Notes: generated by a model not told the origin, from the letters alone. 64,000 bases of DNA from Cristatella mucedo (GCA_009760855.2 WPIO01000075.1:1593501-1657500), one strand, 5' to 3'. Counted from the first letter of the stretch, positions 12,103-24,320 are shown. Made by a program: numbers and translations.

Positions 12103-14179
12103 ATGACTGCTAACGTATCGTCTACGGCTCTCGATGCTGCGTTCAGCAGCTTGCCAATCCTGCCCACAATCGACAGCTCCTGCAATGGCATTGCCTCCGC
12201 TGACGATAGCGAAGCAATGCAGAATGGCGTTCTCAACTGCTCACTCAATTCGGATCAGCAGTGTGTGGCCAGCTATTGGCTGTTCGCAATCAGCATACCG
12301 GCTCTTATCGCCGGTGGAACTGTCGGAAATGCCCTCACGATCGTTGTCGTGGCGACGATGGCCATGGGAAAGACGGCTTTCGGCACTTACATTGCTGCCA
12401 TCGCAGTATCTGACATTCTCGTTCTGTGGACTACTCTTCCGAGGCACTTCGTTCGCTGGATATGGCTGGTGAGTGGCCGGTCGTCGGCAAGTGCTAATGT
12501 GCCATCCCTGAAACAACGCAAAGTACGTGGCATCGTCCTATTGTACTTGACTGCATCTGCAGAGGCCATGCCTGAATTTTGCCCAAGCTTTCCGACGGTA
12601 TAGTAAATAGTGTCTCTGTTTACCGACAATAGTTCTTCAAGCGATTGAAATTGGAGGTCGGCCAGACAGTGTCCATTCCCACCACGACTGTGCCTACCAT
12701 ATTAGGAGGTTAGCTTCTGAGTAGTCTTAATACAAAAAGATGCCTGTGTACACTGGTCTAATTTCGCTTAATGTCAGGGAATGTGAAATTTCAAGAAACT
12801 GTTTATCAGTAATTTCGGAGACCCTATAGGACCTGAACTTACACAATTTGTATTTCTTAGAAAGCTGACTGTGACTAGTCGATGCTAATCAGGTGAAGAA
12901 GCTATGCTCGATTACCGGTAGATGGTGGGAGCCGATTGCTAGGCAAGCGACTCTTCGATTTTTCTGACATTATGTAGCGTTTTATTGACTTCTTTAACCT
13001 TCGATGGTAATCATCAGCAAACACTCGCTTTCTCTCAACAGCTGCAAGCCGGGCATTGGAATAGCGGCCATTCTCGGTCGCACTAAGCTTTCATCATTTG
13101 ACCAAGTCGCTACTCAGCTCTGCACCTACCGCAGGCACCGAGCTTTATCATTTTTGTATGGTCACTTTCGGTTCTCTGATTTCCGTTCCCACCTGCTCCT
13201 TGATGGCCGCTGCTGCTGCAGTTTCCTGTTTGCACTTGCTGCTCTGTGCAGCTCCCGTTCAGACCGCACCAAACTCGTGGCGACCGTCTGCCCACAGATC
13301 GACATTCGCGATCTGAACCCGTGGAGCTGCCGTGTCTTGCGATTCCTTCAGTTCAGCCTGATGAACACGTCTGCCTGGCTGCTCGTGACGGTCACCGTCG
13401 AGCGATTTCTCAACGTCTACTACCCGACCAAGTTTCGCCTGTACAAGAGGCGAAGCCGGGCGCTCCGAGTCGTCTCCGGCATGGCACTCTTCCACTTCGC
13501 CTGGAACGTGCACATTTTCTGGACGCTTGGCGAGCAGCGCCTCAAAGACGGCACGACGCGAGCCTGTGGCTACCCGAACGCGGCTGCCGCCTACTATTGG
13601 ACTCAGGTGCACGCGTGGATCGATCTCGTCAAGCTGAGTCTGCTGCCGTTCGTCATCATGCTCTCGCTGAACGTGGCCATCGTGGTCAGCCTTCGCGAGC
13701 GCGCCGTTGGGAAGCGTCTTGGCCAAATCCTGCCGGGGCTAGGAGGGCTGAGGCTTCGCCAAGTCGGCGTCGGATCGCTGCATGCAGGATCCAGCAGGAT
13801 CGCTGGCATCAGCGTAGAGCGAGCCGCCGCCTGCGAACGAAGTGATGGTGCTGCTGCAGCACATCCATCCACTTTGGCGTCGGCCGACACGACCAAGACG
13901 CTCATGCTTCTGTGGGTGTCTTTCTTCTACGTGGTCACCACGGTACCGACGTTCGTCTCCACCGTGCTTGACAATGCGAAAATGGGGAATCCTCTGCTGT
14001 ATAGCTTCGCCACCATCGTGCTGTACGTCAACAATGCGGCCAACTTCCTGCTGTACTGTTTGAGTGGTGCAACATTCCGGCGAATGCTAACTGTGGCGCT
14101 GCAGAGCCGTTCGAGGTCTGCGTCTTGGTCGACTGGTCGTAGATTTGCGAAGACGTTGCAGAGCACGAACACTTCCTAG
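12103..14179 (+). CDS. Rhodopsin-family GPCR, probable neuropeptide receptor (2 exons)
   Basis: Seven-helix plasma-membrane receptor of about 415 residues. Exon 1 is 12103-12468 (residues 1-122) and exon 2 is 13298-14179. The donor GTGAGT and acceptor CCCACAG are both in phase 0. The start is the first in-frame ATG. Seen: a 54-residue outer N terminus with NVS and NCS glycosylation sites; TM1 (about 57-86) with GN; TM2 (93-113) with SD; Cys133 opening TM3, paired in the family with the Cys in RACGYP; ERF at 157-159 in place of DRY; LLPF in TM5; TVPTF in TM6, where most class A receptors have CWxP; NFLLY ending TM7 in place of NPxxY; then basic helix 8 (ATFRRM). The intron falls in the first outer loop, and IDIRDLNPWSC resembles spiralian FMRFamide/TRH-type orphan receptors. 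The ligand cannot be told. A non-receptor identity is very unlikely. Confidence 0.85.
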
Positions 14180-14904
14180 TGATGTTCGACGAGCGGCTGC
14201 TGTGGCCGCCACAGTCGTCCCCCCCTTTGCAGCCGCAGCAGCCACCGCCTCTGGCACCTCTGCCGAACATTATAGAAAGCGTAAGAGCCTTCACTCCTGT
14301 GCGCATGGGTCCTTTTCAGCTGAAGTCGTGCCAGCAAGAGTGAGCTTGCAGGCAGCCGCCAAGCCTCGCCCCTCCCGGTAGCCATCAGGCACACGGCGGC
14401 CAAGATTCATTCCGGCATTCATTCCCGTGTACCCTTGCGACGAATGGCGACCGAGTACAATCGCTGGCAGCTTCTGATTCCAGCTAGAATCTAGCTGGAA
14501 TCCTCTTCCCGCGCCCAGTGCTGCTGGCTGTGGTCCAAGCAGCAGGAGCTGCAGCTGCGGAGTGTTATCGGCCTAAAACCTGTGTTCCAGCACAGTTGGT
14601 GATGCCATTGACTCTTCGACAGAATTGGCCATCGTTCTGAAAACCACCAAGCATTCGTTAATAGCCTCTAGGTGGCTCGTCGTCAGCAGAAAGCTCTCAG
14701 AGTGCTTGTATCGATGAGCCAGTGTATCCGGCAATCTGATTCGGCATGGTGGATCTCGTGGAGGGCGGTGGTTGAAGCGCTGCTCCACACCGACGACAGT
14801 CACTAAATAGTCGCTGCCAATAAATTCCTATATAGGAATATTTATTGAAAATATATAAATTGCATATATATATATATGTGTGTATATAAATTATTCGGCG
14901 ATGC
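14180..14904. other. Probable 3' UTR of the GPCR and spacer
   Basis: No gene or mobile element recognised. It includes a possible polyadenylation signal and a short (TA)n run near 14864-14890. Confidence 0.4.
14819..14824 (+). terminator. AATAAA, possible polyadenylation signal of the GPCR gene
   Basis: A canonical hexamer 640 bases after the stop codon. Such hexamers are common in AT-rich DNA, so assignment is by position only. Confidence 0.35.
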
Positions 14905-16880
14905 TTAGCCCTGCCCTGCCGGGTCGCAAGTGCAACTTGGGCCTCCCGGTTCAAGAACAGGGACCACTCGGCTTCCGAGCAGGGAATGGCGTCGGAGATG
15001 CAGAGACGCCTTTCTCTCTGTGCGTTGGATTACGAGGTCCGCCAGGCAAGCTTCATTTTTTGGTGACCAACTGCCATGAACCCCAACCTCGAAGGACCTT
15101 ACCATGGTCCACCGGTAGCCAGCGACCAGTAAGGACCGAGCGACGGCTGCATACTTATCGGTCTTGCTCCGGGTTGCTACCATCAGAGCATCATCGCTGC
15201 CGTCGAACAGCACCGTCACATCAACGATTACCATATCGGTGCCGTTGCCATCAACCTGGTCCGGCTTGAGAGCACTGGCAAGCAGGATGTCGTCACCTGC
15301 CGATATTCCGGTGATAGCAGTGGCCGGAAGAGCTCCGATTAGGCCTCCCAGGGCTACGTTATGCAAGGCCGTAATTACATGCAGCCTCGGCCTGCAGTGG
15401 CTCAGCACGTAATGAACGGTCTTTGCCTCCGTGCAGCTTAGACGGAAGTTGGTAACTATCCCGGGGTGTGCCGGACTCCTAGCAGCAGCCAGTGGCAGCA
15501 AGTCTAGGTTCGCTCGGTGGCCGAACCACCAGGCACGGAACTACAGGCCCATTGTCTAAAAGTAACTGTGGTTGGCGAATCTGTCAGTGGCCATGCAGCG
15601 GCTGGCCCTGCCCTGTGCAGGCTGGACTGCCCAAGCTCGGTATTCCACGAGCCTGGCGAACAACCCCATCTTTGTTAACCCTGCCCGTAGTACGACCCTG
15701 GGCCCGATGACGTCCGGGTCGGTGGACGCAGCCAGAACTTCAGGGTCGGTCAGCAAGAGGCGACATAAGAGCCGCTTGAGGCACTTACGCTCGTCCGGCC
15801 ACAGCGAGATTGGGCCGACTCAGTTGCCAGAGCAGGAGGCTGTTGGGCTCAGGTATCAAGAACGCTCCAAGTTGGACGACGGCATGCCATCCAATGTGGC
15901 GTCGGCTCAGTCGAACCGGCGACGGGTGACTTGGCGGACGCAAACGTCGGGCGAGCACAACATGCGTCAGGCTTGCACAGCATGTGAGATGGAGGCTGTG
16001 ATTCCGAAAAAGACCAAGCAAAGGCCGCCGGCGGAGCGAGGCTCGAACGGGAAATTCGCAGACACAAAGCTCACCAGATAGACGAGAAGCGACAAGCTTC
16101 AGCAGGGCCTTTTCGGCTAGCTGCAGGGCAGACTTAAGCACAATTCGCGCCCTACGAAGGGAGCCGAGCCGTGGATAGAGGAAAGTCCACCGAGCGTCAA
16201 GCTTTTGCTAAGGGGCGAGAAGCCTGGCCTGCAGCAGGTTAATGTCCCTCGCGAGAGAACATCAGGCCTGCACTATTTCAGCCCTAGGCTGCCCCAGACC
16301 CTGTGGGGCTCCGAGGTAGGTAGGCCATGGACTCATTTGGCACCGGCTCGGGGATCCGCCTGCCGTGCAGGGTGATTGAGGTGGGCACGGCCTTTACACC
16401 CTTGCTGGCGACCACACAGCATTTTTTCCGACCGGAACTGCAAGCATATCGTCGAAGCTACCCGTTCAGCTGCAGACATGAGGGCCTGTAGGCCAGACGA
16501 TGAGCCTGAGAACAAGGCAAGGTTATCCACCAGGGAGCAGACTGTCAGGGGGTTCCGTCAAGCTGGTAGCTGCACTCCTGCATGCTACAAGAGAGTCTGA
16601 CGACCGACTCCGTCTCCAGATCAAAAAGAATCGGCGATAGAGGGTAACTCTGCCGGACGCTACCAGGCGTCGGAAATGCCACCAGCGTCTGGCCGCGCAT
16701 CGGAGGCTCCAGGAGGGAGTCGGCGTAGAGGCTCTCAACAAATCACCTGGAGCTCACATCCACTCCGACATGCCAAAGCAAGCGGAGAAGGCAGACGTGT
16801 GGGATGCTGCCAAAGGTGTTCTGCAGGTCTAGGAAAGCCGAGTACACCAGCCGGGCCTTGCCGGTCTCTGACCTCGTCAT
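14905..16880 (-). mobile_element. R2-like non-LTR retrotransposon remnant (RT plus restriction-like endonuclease)
   Basis: On the - strand, RT motif A appears as AFLDLQNTFGSIPH (16870-16760), the AFGSxPH form typical of the R2/NeSL group. RT motif D-like sequence DNLALFSGSSSGLQALM lies at 16530-16333. At the C-terminal end (15501-14905) there is a zinc-knuckle-like C-x7-H-x4-HC stretch, then KPD-x12-D (residues 79-94 of that frame) inside TDMVIVDVTVLFD, a K-x2-KYA segment, and VGVHGSWSPKNEACL. This set marks the restriction-like endonuclease domain of R2-type elements. Several stops and frameshifts make it dead. It is cut off on the 5' side at a (TA)n repeat, and no 5' zinc-finger region is visible. 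Confidence 0.8.
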
Positions 16881-16886
16881 AAATAT

Positions 16887-16947
<61 letters not shown>

Positions 16948-16953
16948 TATATA
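16881..16953. repeat. (TA)n microsatellite
   Basis: About 70 bases of alternating T and A with a few TATG interruptions, directly at the 5' break of the R2-like remnant. Confidence 0.95.
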
Positions 16954-17049
16954 ATTATTACGAGCACGAGAAAACGTTTTTGGAAGGTACGTGGGACCTA
17001 CAAGTATTTTATTTATATATGTGCACGTAGTTCCATTTGAAGTTTTCAA

Positions 17050-17660
17050 AAACTAGAGTGTGATGGGTACATCTTCGGTAAAGTACTTTTTGCCATTTAG
17101 AGAGTCCAACCGGAAATTGAAGGTGGCATCGCTGGGATGTTGGCGGAGCTTTAAATATGTACGCAAATTGGCTGCTCTTCCGTCAAAAACGTTTAGCAAA
17201 GTCTTCTAGACGAGCAACATGGTTTGGGTGCCCTGTGAGTGGCAGTGTATCTTCGTTAAGCATAATGAAATCCTCAATAAACCAAGATTAAATATCTGTT
17301 ATGTAAGCATTCAGTTTATCAGTCGCTGCAGTAGATTCTGGTGAATAGTACGCCGAATACAGCACAGTATTATCATAAAAATGATAGCCTGACCCACCCG
17401 TCCTAATCACTGTCCCCAGAGGTGCAGTATACATGAAGAACAGAAACACTTGCGGAATTCCAAAAGTGACTGGTCTAGTGGATGAGACCTGACCGAATGC
17501 GAAACGGATTCAAGACGGCCGGACGAAAAAGATTTGAACAACACCAGTGTTCTCAATCGTTGAAGTAGGATATCACGATTATTTTTTTCGAAGGTACCTG
17601 ATAGATCAAGCAGGGCCAAGGCAGTGACGTTCCCGCCATCGCCACTTCACTGGATTGTCA
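17050..17660 (-). mobile_element. L2-B LINE fragment (reverse transcriptase, degraded)
   Basis: The - strand reads ALLDLSGTFEKNNRDILLQR (motif A, 17619 downward), then a decayed YADD region (GYHFYDNTVLYSAYYSPES near 17385) and a LNEDTLPLTGHPNHVARLEDF segment. It matches the L2-B copy at 53330-53830 in order. Motif B is partly deleted and frames are broken. Confidence 0.75.
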
Positions 17661-17664
17661 TCTG

Positions 17665-19425
17665 ATGGTCACGATTGCATTACCATAGCCTTGCAATGTT
17701 ACTCGTCACAAGTGGACTCTGTGAAGATTCAATAGCACACAGACTAAACTTGATTGTCCGTTTAAGACGGCATGGATTGCTAAAAAAGAATTTCCCTTGT
17801 AGAGGCGCCCGTCATAGAGCGGACAAAATTCAACGAGGAAAGAACTTCAAGGTTTAAAAGACGCTTCACGCTTAAGGCGGTGTCTGAAGCCAAACGCATT
17901 TCAAGCGGAAAGACGCAAGTGCAAAATCTATATAAAAAAATGCAGAACCCGTTAACAAATTCCAACTTAATAGAAATAAATGCTTAAAGCGACCAAGTGT
18001 GGTTATTTTATGTACATGAGTGAGGATATAAAAGGTGAAGGTTATTGTCAAAAAAGGCATCGGGATCGCTGGCTGTAGCAGCAATGCGTTCAGATGAGGT
18101 ACCACGCATTGCTTAGCATGTCTCGGCCTGACGCGAAGAACTGCCGTACTCTTGGGAATCGGAAAGAGCATTTTTAATGAATAATTATCTATTTGGAAAC
18201 TTATATGCGATTACACAAATTATAAATCGGCTACAATGAGATTAACCTAATCGCATAGAAGCAGCTGGAAAAGATAGGGCATCCAGCGGAGTCGTTTACC
18301 TAGGTCGCATTACTCTCGAAACAATTTGTTCGCTGCTCAGTACAATCTCATTAGATAAGTTGACTTGCGACGTTATGAACGTGATCCCTCCTGGTGAACG
18401 CAAGTCTGATTGCTACCGCAAGAAGTGCTACAATAAAAGGCAGTTCGTAAGTGGGCACAGCCTAAGCCTATCTGGAAACCTCGAACAGTCTCATTGGTTG
18501 CTTCCAAAACCTATTTCCAGAAACTTTCCTATTTAGACTCTACAATTTCAAACTACCACACTAATTGAGCTTAACGTTCAGAAAGAGAAGTTGGGCGGTG
18601 CGGATTGGAGTCAAACAGGCACCGGGGAATTATACAGATTAAATGCTTCGGCAGTCTTAGCTGTGGGCCTTCTCGTTGTACGAACTATTGAAAGGGTCTG
18701 AGGCGCTGGCCCAACACGCACGCTATAGCTCCATAGTTTTGGGTCAACGACGTTCACTAAGCACTGCACTGCTCCGGCGTCACTTCCATCTCGACGTCTA
18801 TCTTGACTTCCATCTGGCCTCGTACATTCGCTGGCTGCAAACGAGACAAGTCTCCAGCGCGCCTGGCGAATCTGCACTTGGAAGACCATCTGAGCCCGAT
18901 TCGGCTGCTCCTAGTCCGATATTGCAAGAATGGCAGAATCAACCAAAAGAATTCTGCTATGCCGTTTCTTTGACCGTGGTGAGGTGGCTGGCTATTTCTC
19001 TTGAGAACTTCGGGCCTGAGATTCCGGCAACTACTGAGATCTGCCTCCGACGCTGCAGAGTATTATAGCAAGCCTAGTTTCTTCTTGTTCTCTGCGAGCC
19101 CCTTGCCGGCAGCCAACTCTGGCAGTAATGTAAAAGGTCATCGCCAGCGTCAGGGCATTGCAAAATCCTAGTTCGGTACCACCTGTGGTCGTTTGGGCGG
19201 ACGCGCCGCTGTACGAAGTGCGAAGAGCAGCAGCTTTATATGGTACTTCACCAGGACTGAGAGCAGCAGACGGCTCCTCCCTATCATCTCGTGATGATGA
19301 GAAGCCTTCTCCTCCACTCGTCATCAGACGGCTGTCGATTATCGTGCTGACATCTTACGAGCACTGCTTCGGCGAAGCTAACGGCTGAGCGCGAATTAAT
19401 ATCCGCCGAGTATCCTGGTCAATAA
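17665..19425. other. No recognisable gene
   Basis: AT-rich to about 18600, then moderate GC. Open frames of up to 130 codons (18676-19068, +) have no family resemblance that I can name. Confidence 0.45.
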
Positions 19426-19426
19426 T

Positions 19427-19485
19427 AATAATATTGCACTTGATAAAGCGCCCTCAGAGAACTTAATCTCTTTCTAGGCGCTCGT
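19427..19485 (-). mobile_element. L2-A terminal tail only
   Basis: Very short 5'-truncated copy: the AAT run, TTGCACTTGATAAAGCGCCC, the AGAGAACTTAATCTCT core and AGGCGCT. It is nearly identical to the tail of the near-complete copy at 28866, which suggests a fairly recent insertion. Confidence 0.8.
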
Positions 19486-19489
19486 CGCG

Positions 19490-20740
19490 TCCGTCCATCG
19501 CTTCTCATTTTGACAGTCTGCGATACACATACTGACGAAGGCGGCGCGAGACAATTTTTCCGAGCACTGCTGCGACATTCCAGAGCCGAGAAGCCCAGTA
19601 TTAATCCGGCGGACGGTTCGTCGAATGTTCTGCGAATTCAAAGCACTCGCTCGGCCGTCGTGAGGACTACTCCACGACTACCTTTTGACTTCTATTCGTG
19701 CTGCAACGGCGAAAATGCGCTTGTGCTTGTGCTTGCAAATCGACTCGTTTCTATGCCTGCACGTGTACTAGCCAGAGAGCTAGCCATCTTACGTCCTTTT
19801 CTCAAAAAGCATTTTTATTATTATTACTATCATTATTATTATCCCTATTATCATCATCATCGTCCTCGTCATTGCACTATCCACAGACTCAAAGCAAAGC
19901 TTGCAGCCGTGAGAGGATCACGAAGATCACGCGGCAGTGATGGCAAAGGGGCGACAACGGAGAGCGAGAGCCAGCAGCAGCATCGACGACCGAGCGGCTC
20001 CGCGGCCGCGGGCAGAGGCGAGCAGCCGCCGAAGCCTCCGAGCACATGCGCCGGCCAGGCAAGCATCACTCAGCTGCGCGTATGCTTGACTGCAGAGAGC
20101 GGCTAGCAGCGTGCTCTACCAGCCGAGCCTGCGACCGGTCGGTCACTCACAGTGCGGCTCGCTCGGCAGAGCAGCACACGATTCAACCTCAGCAGGTAGA
20201 GGTTGCGAGAGGTCGGAGAAATCTCAATTCTCCCGACTGCTGCTGCTGATTTCATAAAGCTCGCAAGCACGAAAGATACGGTTTAGCACAAAATTGAAAG
20301 AAACCGCTTTCCGACCATTCGATCCGAAGAGTCTTGTTGTCGGCAGCAGGGCGATGACAAGACTCTTCCGGCGTCAGCGAGCGCCCGAGCTGCTCGCAGT
20401 CTGTCTGTCTGGAGAGTGCCTTCGCATCTAGCAGCTTAGACGTCGGATGAATCCGAATATTCGGTCGCATCTGCAAGCTCGCTCGCTCGCGTCTCCCCCC
20501 ATTTGTATCCTTCAGAGAAATGATTTGCACTGGGTAGCTGGTGAAAGTGAGGCTAGCCAAACCACGTGATGAACACCTCGCTCGGCTCTTGCCAGCCGAT
20601 AGCTGGCGCTGCAGCTAAGCGATCGGCGGTGCGTCTTTCGGCTCTATGGCCGCTGCCGTAACGCTGCATCGTCAAACCGCAACGCCAATACTCGCGAGAG
20701 ATTACCATGGACGCCAGCAGTGCGTTGAAAGATCCGGTAA
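19490..20740. other. CpG-rich block without an assignable gene
   Basis: GC- and CpG-rich, mainly 19880-20250 and around 20600, with trinucleotide runs at 19810-19860. A frame of 198 codons (19510-20106, +) is open, but it is low-complexity towards its end (QQQH, PPKPP) and resembles nothing known. It could be promoter or 5' UTR of an unseen gene. Confidence 0.35.
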
Positions 20741-20744
20741 AACT

Positions 20745-21880
20745 TCGCTTAAGCGCTCTAAAGCCTTGTTTAGACGGCGAAACTTGCTTCCTACCTGCTT
20801 CTTACCTACTCGAGTCTTCCTACGGTTTTGCGGTTTGTAGGAGGTAGAGGCCGAAGTCTTGCTCTAAGTCTGGCTCCTTACTCACTCCTACCACTGAGCG
20901 TTGGGGTAGTAATGGCATTTCTCTACGGCCAGGCTTCGAAAACGCAATCACTGATAGAATGAAACCTTTGGGCTACAGCCTTTATCGCTCGCCGCCTCAA
21001 AATCTTATTCTTGAACTCCGAACTCGGTATCCCATAAACGTGGACTCGCCTGAAACGCATCGATGACTTTTCTGGTCAAGTCGTCTGCTATTCTTTTCAA
21101 AGCAATAATAACAATGATACATTTGGTATAGCACCCTCAGAGAACTCAATCTCTTTCTAGGCACTTTACATTTGCTGCAAAGGAAGCACGATGGAATGCT
21201 TAGTGGTAGCATGCTCAATGACAGCAAGCATTACATGGTTAGAGGTGAAATGTACGGGGTCAGCATTAAAATACGGTCAGTGGTAGCATTCGCAGTGTCA
21301 ATGAATAAGTGTATGAATAAGCTCGCAAAGGACGAAACACATGGACCCACTAAATGCAGTGATAAATAGATGCTTTCAATCTAGACGATTCTATCCTATT
21401 CGCTATATTATATTACTTATTCGCATAATTCAAACGGATCAGTCCATTCACAATGCGAGAAAAGAGAAACATCCCGAGATATTTAGGAGACGATGCTACT
21501 GCATAAATAAGAAAGCATATTAGAAAACGGGAATTTTTAAATGCCCAAGCACCCTGGTTCGCTTAAAATTACTGTACAGCAAGGCCACACGGGCACATCT
21601 TGTCACGAGCCAGGAAAGGAGGTATGCAAGTCCCCGAACCCAGACTACTTTGCAGGCTCAGCAATGCAGTAGGCGTGGCTTTAACTGCGTCTGTGATTGG
21701 TCATTTGCTAAGTTTTGGCTGAAAAAGTAGAATCGGATTTACCTACTTAGTCTTCGCCAAGTCTTGCCCAAAGTCCAACCGCCCCCTCCGTATTGGTGAC
21801 GCATACTCCGAAGGGTCGAGTAGGTATAAAGCAGGTAGGAAGCAAGACTGGCCGTCTAAATCAGGCTTAAGCCAAGTCCA
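20745..21880. mobile_element. Element with long terminal inverted repeats (putative non-autonomous DNA transposon)
   Basis: The left end (about 20746-20822) and right end (about 21790-21875) are inverted copies. Left reads TTTAGACGGCG, AACTTGCTTCCTACCTGC, TACCTACTCGA and right, reverse-complemented, reads TTTAGACGGCC, TCTTGCTTCCTACCTGC, TACCTACTCGA. Similarity continues weakly inwards. The left end has about 8 extra bases between CGCTTAAGC and the TTTAGACGGC core. No transposase is encoded between the ends, and an L2-A 3' end sits inside. A target duplication was not convincingly seen, so the superfamily is open. Confidence 0.6.
21100..21410 (-). mobile_element. L2-A 3'-end fragment inside the inverted-repeat element
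   Basis: Carries the family tail (AGAGAACTCAATCTCTTTCT at 21137-21156) through the ATGGACCCACTAAATGC end of the coding region (near 21341). 5'-truncated. Confidence 0.75.
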
Positions 21881-22061
21881 AGTGGCTCTATCGCAGAGGC
21901 TGGCCGCTCGTGGTGCGAGCTGGGTGGCTTACTTACTGCGCAACTGAGGGCGCTTCATCAAGTCTGCTCTTATTATTACTGGTATCATTATTATTATGTG
22001 ACCGTGGAGCAATTTGTCGCAATCTTGGCCGCGCGTCCGCTCGCTCGCTCGGCGTGCATGT

Positions 22062-22212
22062 ACATAATTATATTTATAAAATTCATTTGTAAAGTGCCAT
22101 AAGAGAACTCAATTTCTCTTCAGGCGCTTTACGCATGCCAAGGGGCTCAAGCCCACTACCTCGGCCAGACCTTTTTCTGGACGAGCACCTTAACCACTGA
22201 GCCAAGCCGGCA
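22062..22212 (-). mobile_element. SINE-A copy (tRNA head, L2-A-type tail)
   Basis: On the - strand: GGCTTGGCTCAGTGGTTAAG (A box), then about 45 bases on GTAGTGGGCTTGAGCCCC (B box), then the tail AAGCGCCTGAAGAGAAATTG followed by GAGTTCTCTTATGGCACTTT, ending in an AT-rich run. A GCATG on each side (about 22052 and 22210) may be a short target duplication. The tail is shared with the L2-A LINE. Confidence 0.8.
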
Positions 22213-23140
22213 TGAAAGCCGCTCGCCGGCGTGCGGGCGCGCGCGTCTCTCGGAGGGAAATTGACTCCAGAGAGACGCCAGATAGCGCCCAGAAACCGAT
22301 GGGCTATTTATTCGTGCGGCAGCGCGTACGAGCCAATGGACGAGACTGGGAGGCGCTTAAACGGGGAGCGGTGCGTCGCCATGCGAGCGGTGACCAAGAG
22401 TGCGTGCGCGCAGACGGCGGCGCCTCTTCGCTGCCGCAGTCTGAGCTCGCTTAGCTTCCGCCCGCAGCCGCCAGCCGCTGGCCGAGCGGCGTGCGCCACC
22501 GCAATTTTTGAGCTACCGAGGCAACGCCACGCCGCATGCTGGGCGTCCGCTGCATGCCTCCCTAGTGGCGGCCGGCAGAACTTTTCATGCAACGGTCTTT
22601 ACCGCGGAGCATTTGCGACGCCCTCGTGGCAGCGGTTAGCCGAGTCGTCGACGTGATTTTCTCTAAGAAATAGGACAAGATGCTTTGCAGCAACACGAGA
22701 GCCGTGCAAGTGAAGCTGCTCCATGCAGAATCCTGCTAAGTAGTATCAGCTCGGGTAGTCGTCTACAATTATACTAGCGCTGGAAAGTAAAAACAAGCAA
22801 GTACGCACTCAACCCGTCCGCCTTCACGTTGAGCCAGACGGAACGCTATGCAGCATTTTCGCGCCCGTACGCGCTAGCAACTTTGACTAACCTGCGTGAG
22901 AGGAAGTCGCGTGTAGCCACGTAGGCACGTCAAGCGGCGGTATGGCAGTCGGCGTGTCATTGCACTCAGTTTGAGCCCCTGTGAGCTTGCGGCGAGTCTT
23001 CCGGAAGTCGCACTTCCTTACCAACTGGAGCTGACAGACAGCGCTGCACTTTCAATAGAACCGCAACAATTTAACGCTGACTGGTACTCAGTGGTACTCA
23101 CTCCTTACGGTTTAGGCGACTTACCGGCGTCGGGTCCGTA
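22213..23140. other. CpG-rich block without an assignable gene
   Basis: GC- and CpG-rich to about 22660, then mid-GC. A frame of 141 codons is open (22231-22656, +) and an antisense one overlaps it, as expected of GC-rich DNA. No protein family is recognised. Possible promoter. Confidence 0.35.
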
Positions 23141-23144
23141 TGCA

Positions 23145-24320
23145 ATGATGCAAGAGTTTAGCTGGTTTGCCATCACCTTTGTTATGTCTTTGATAGCAGC
23201 CGGAAGACAGCTGGGAGGGCTGAAGTTGTTAGCTGGATAGCTGGGCGGACGGAAGCTTCTCGAGTTCCTCTGCCTCGTCTGGCGTCATCTTCCTAACGAG
23301 TGGCCAAGAATAGCCTCTTTGAAAGATAAGCAGGGGTACAAGACCTGAAGCTGAAGACATATTTGTCTTTTAAAAAGACAAATTTCACTTTTAAATTGAA
23401 CTTTGGAAAACTTACTGTGGAGAAAACTTTTGTCCAGATAAGCTCTTTATGCAAGGTAGCTAAACAAAAAGCGTGTAGCTTTTCAGACGAGCGGCAGGCG
23501 CCCAGATTATCTGATCATCATATTAGTGGCCAAGGCGATGAAATTCAAAGTGAGGTCATCAGTCAGGCAGCCCTCCGGGTGGACGTCGAAGTCAAGCGAT
23601 GAGCGACGGGTGAGGTTTCCGCTAGGAATTGTACCTTTCGGATTCGCTCTCTAGTGTTACAGGTCTCTCTTAAAGATGAGCGCGGACAAAAAACCTTCCA
23701 GATTTTGAGCCGCGAGGCAATTTTCTGACAGGGGAGCGGATTTAGGGACGCTCGCGGTGAGCTTTTTTGGCACATTTGGATTGTGCTGCTGGGATTTAAC
23801 TGTGGTTAAATGTAGCTGTACTTGGCCTTGGCCTTGGGTGGATCGGCTTGGTCTCCCAAGTTCCTCGCGGTTCCACCACTTCCGGTTCTGATCTCTTGCA
23901 AGCTTTCTCAACCTTTGGCTGCATCAAGTCCTAGTTCTTTTAAAGTCCCTGAAAATAAATACGCCATTTGGGCAAGTACGGACAAGGTTCCTAGAGAGAG
24001 AAATGAACTAATCCAGAACATCGGCTTTTCTAGTGTTATAGCATTTGAATGTTGAGGGTCGGATAGACGAAAGAGTAAATAGAATGGGCAAGGAAGATAT
24101 TATTGTGCAGATAGTAAATAAATCAAGGGTCTAAAGGGTATGGGATTCGTAAATGATTTTGGATATCGAAGAGAACATAAAATGCACACCCAAATAAATC
24201 TGCAGAAGCTTGGAGGTGCAGAACTCGACAATGGTAGAAGCTGATAGCATTAAATCACATGAAAATGTTTGATCGATCGAGCGGTCTTTGCTGTAACTCT
24301 AGTCTTACAAATGATCCACA
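23145..24320 (-). mobile_element. L2-A LINE copy (old, heavily decayed)
   Basis: Aligns in order with the RT fingers (about 23145-23360) and the endonuclease/linker (about 24090-24200) of L2-A, with large gaps and many changes. Among the most diverged L2-A copies here. 24325-24950, to its right, shows nothing recognisable. Confidence 0.6.

Noticed and set aside
19031-19388. Overlapping frames of 97 (-) and 76 (+) codons as a small gene
   Set aside because: They oppose each other and have no conserved motif or supporting signal.
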